From Ashinkailepas kermadecensis (taxonomy: Eukaryota; Arthropoda; Thecostraca; Neolepadidae): a stretch of DNA of 64,000 nt. Position 1 is the first letter of the stretch, and each line of letters starts with the position of its first letter. The notes beneath the pieces were generated by a model. That model was given only the letters and a program-made list of their open reading frames with translations. It was not told where the DNA came from and did no database searches. The stretch spans positions 62,001 to 126,000 of the forward strand of contig JAOTOM010004305.1 of NCBI GenBank assembly GCA_034440615.1. Reading direction: 5' to 3'. Made by a program: the position numbers and the translations under genes. This document shows, piece after piece, positions 63,603-64,000 of the stretch.

Positions 63603-64000
63603 TCAGCAGTAGAACTCCTCCTTCTTGTCCCTGTACTTGTTCCTGTTCCTGGCCTCCTGCCTGTTCCACGTGACCATGTCCTGCTGCCAGGCCCCGCTGG
63701 CCATGGTGGCCGCCTCCGTGGTCATCTTCACACCCCTCTCCACTGCAGTGGTGGTGCAGGGCAGTCCTGGCTCTGAGTAGGGCTCCTCCAGGAACTGTTC
63801 CAGTTCCTGGTCTGTGTGTTGGAACAGGATGGGAGGAGAGGAGGTCGCCTTCTGCAGGTCCACCAGCTCGGACAACTTGGTGGCCGCCAGGTTGATCTCG
63901 GGGTTCCTCACTTTCCTAACAGCCTTCCTCTTGCTCCTCTGCTCCTTCTTCCTCAGCTTCTTGACGATGGCCAAGGCCTGCTCCCTCTCCTCCCTCTCCC
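63603..64000 (-). CDS. 3' coding exon of an unrecognised gene, open at the window edge
   Basis: The minus frame is open from the right edge to a TGA at 63603-63605. It begins (leftward) with a Glu/Arg-rich part and IVKKLRKKEQRSKRKAVRKV, a basic stretch, then NPEINLAATKLSELVDLQKA, an acidic patch (DQELEQFLEEPYSEPG), and ends with WNRQEARNRNKYRDKKEEFY plus C and stop. Third codon positions are overwhelmingly G or C, the same signature as the receptor exons, so it is very likely translated. The basic N-terminal and charged C-terminal ends suggest helical, possibly coiled, structure; no catalytic motif is visible. Its orientation is opposite to the receptor, so it is either a nested gene in a receptor intron or a converging neighbour. 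I do not recognise the family. The start lies outside the window. Confidence 0.7.
   Translation of the reverse strand, partial: EREEREQALAIVKKLRKKEQRSKRKAVRKVRNPEINLAATKLSELVDLQKATSSPPILFQHTDQELEQFLEEPYSEPGLPCTTTAVERGVKMTTEAATMASGAWQQDMVTWNRQEARNRNKYRDKKEEFYC

Overview
The window reads as animal nuclear DNA, probably from an invertebrate. Genes are sparse and split by introns, and transposon relics belong to eukaryotic classes: Ty3/gypsy, Penelope-like, L1/Tx1-like and other LINEs, and Tigger/pogo. Much of the rest is microsatellite and minisatellite DNA. An arthropod-like protostome is my best guess, from the receptor's paired-cysteine motif, the long (GA)n/(TA)n tracts and the AACCTAACC-rich stretches. 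That is inference, and no lineage is proven.

The part most likely to hold a host gene is the right half, plus strand. Three candidate exons, at about 38.5-39.1 kb, 58.94-59.07 kb and 61.55-61.67 kb, have mutually compatible splice phases. The third encodes the CPSTWDGWQCW core of the hormone-receptor (HRM) domain of class B1 (secretin-family) GPCRs. The second encodes a WRDCCRSAAACC segment like the one before the HRM core in invertebrate calcitonin-type receptors. The transmembrane exons would lie beyond the window. A separate high-GC3 reading frame enters from the right edge on the minus strand (64000-63603) and looks like the 3' coding exon of a gene I do not recognise.

The most unusual observation concerns these three exons. 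Each runs directly into a minisatellite whose repeat unit contains the exon's last bases plus the 5' splice site: a 29-bp unit (about 85 copies), an 80/52-bp unit (about 12 copies) and an 85/35-bp unit (about 30 copies). One gene therefore appears to carry three independent tandem arrays of its own splice donors.

Layout: 0-5.2 kb, transposon relics (gypsy gag-pro, a Penelope-like element with a target duplication, a LINE tail, and a nearly intact Tigger/pogo element with perfect terminal repeats). 5.2-11.4 kb, AT-rich DNA with a TTAA-flanked foldback element and a second, solo Penelope terminal palindrome. 11.4-22.9 kb, a run of tandem arrays dominated by 90 copies of a 63-bp unit. 23-35 kb, non-coding DNA with a 1-kb GA/TA/GA microsatellite, a 72-bp array and a 20-bp array. 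35.3-37.3 kb, an internally deleted L1/Tx1-like LINE. 37.4-62.8 kb, the receptor gene region with further arrays (138-bp x 30, 50-bp, 56-bp, 32-bp, 35-bp, 34-bp). 62.8-64 kb, spacer and the minus-strand exon.

Long open frames inside the tandem arrays (11.5, 14.8-20.5, 31.7 and 39.1-41.5 kb) come from repeat periods and are not treated as genes. No rRNA, tRNA or CRISPR was seen.
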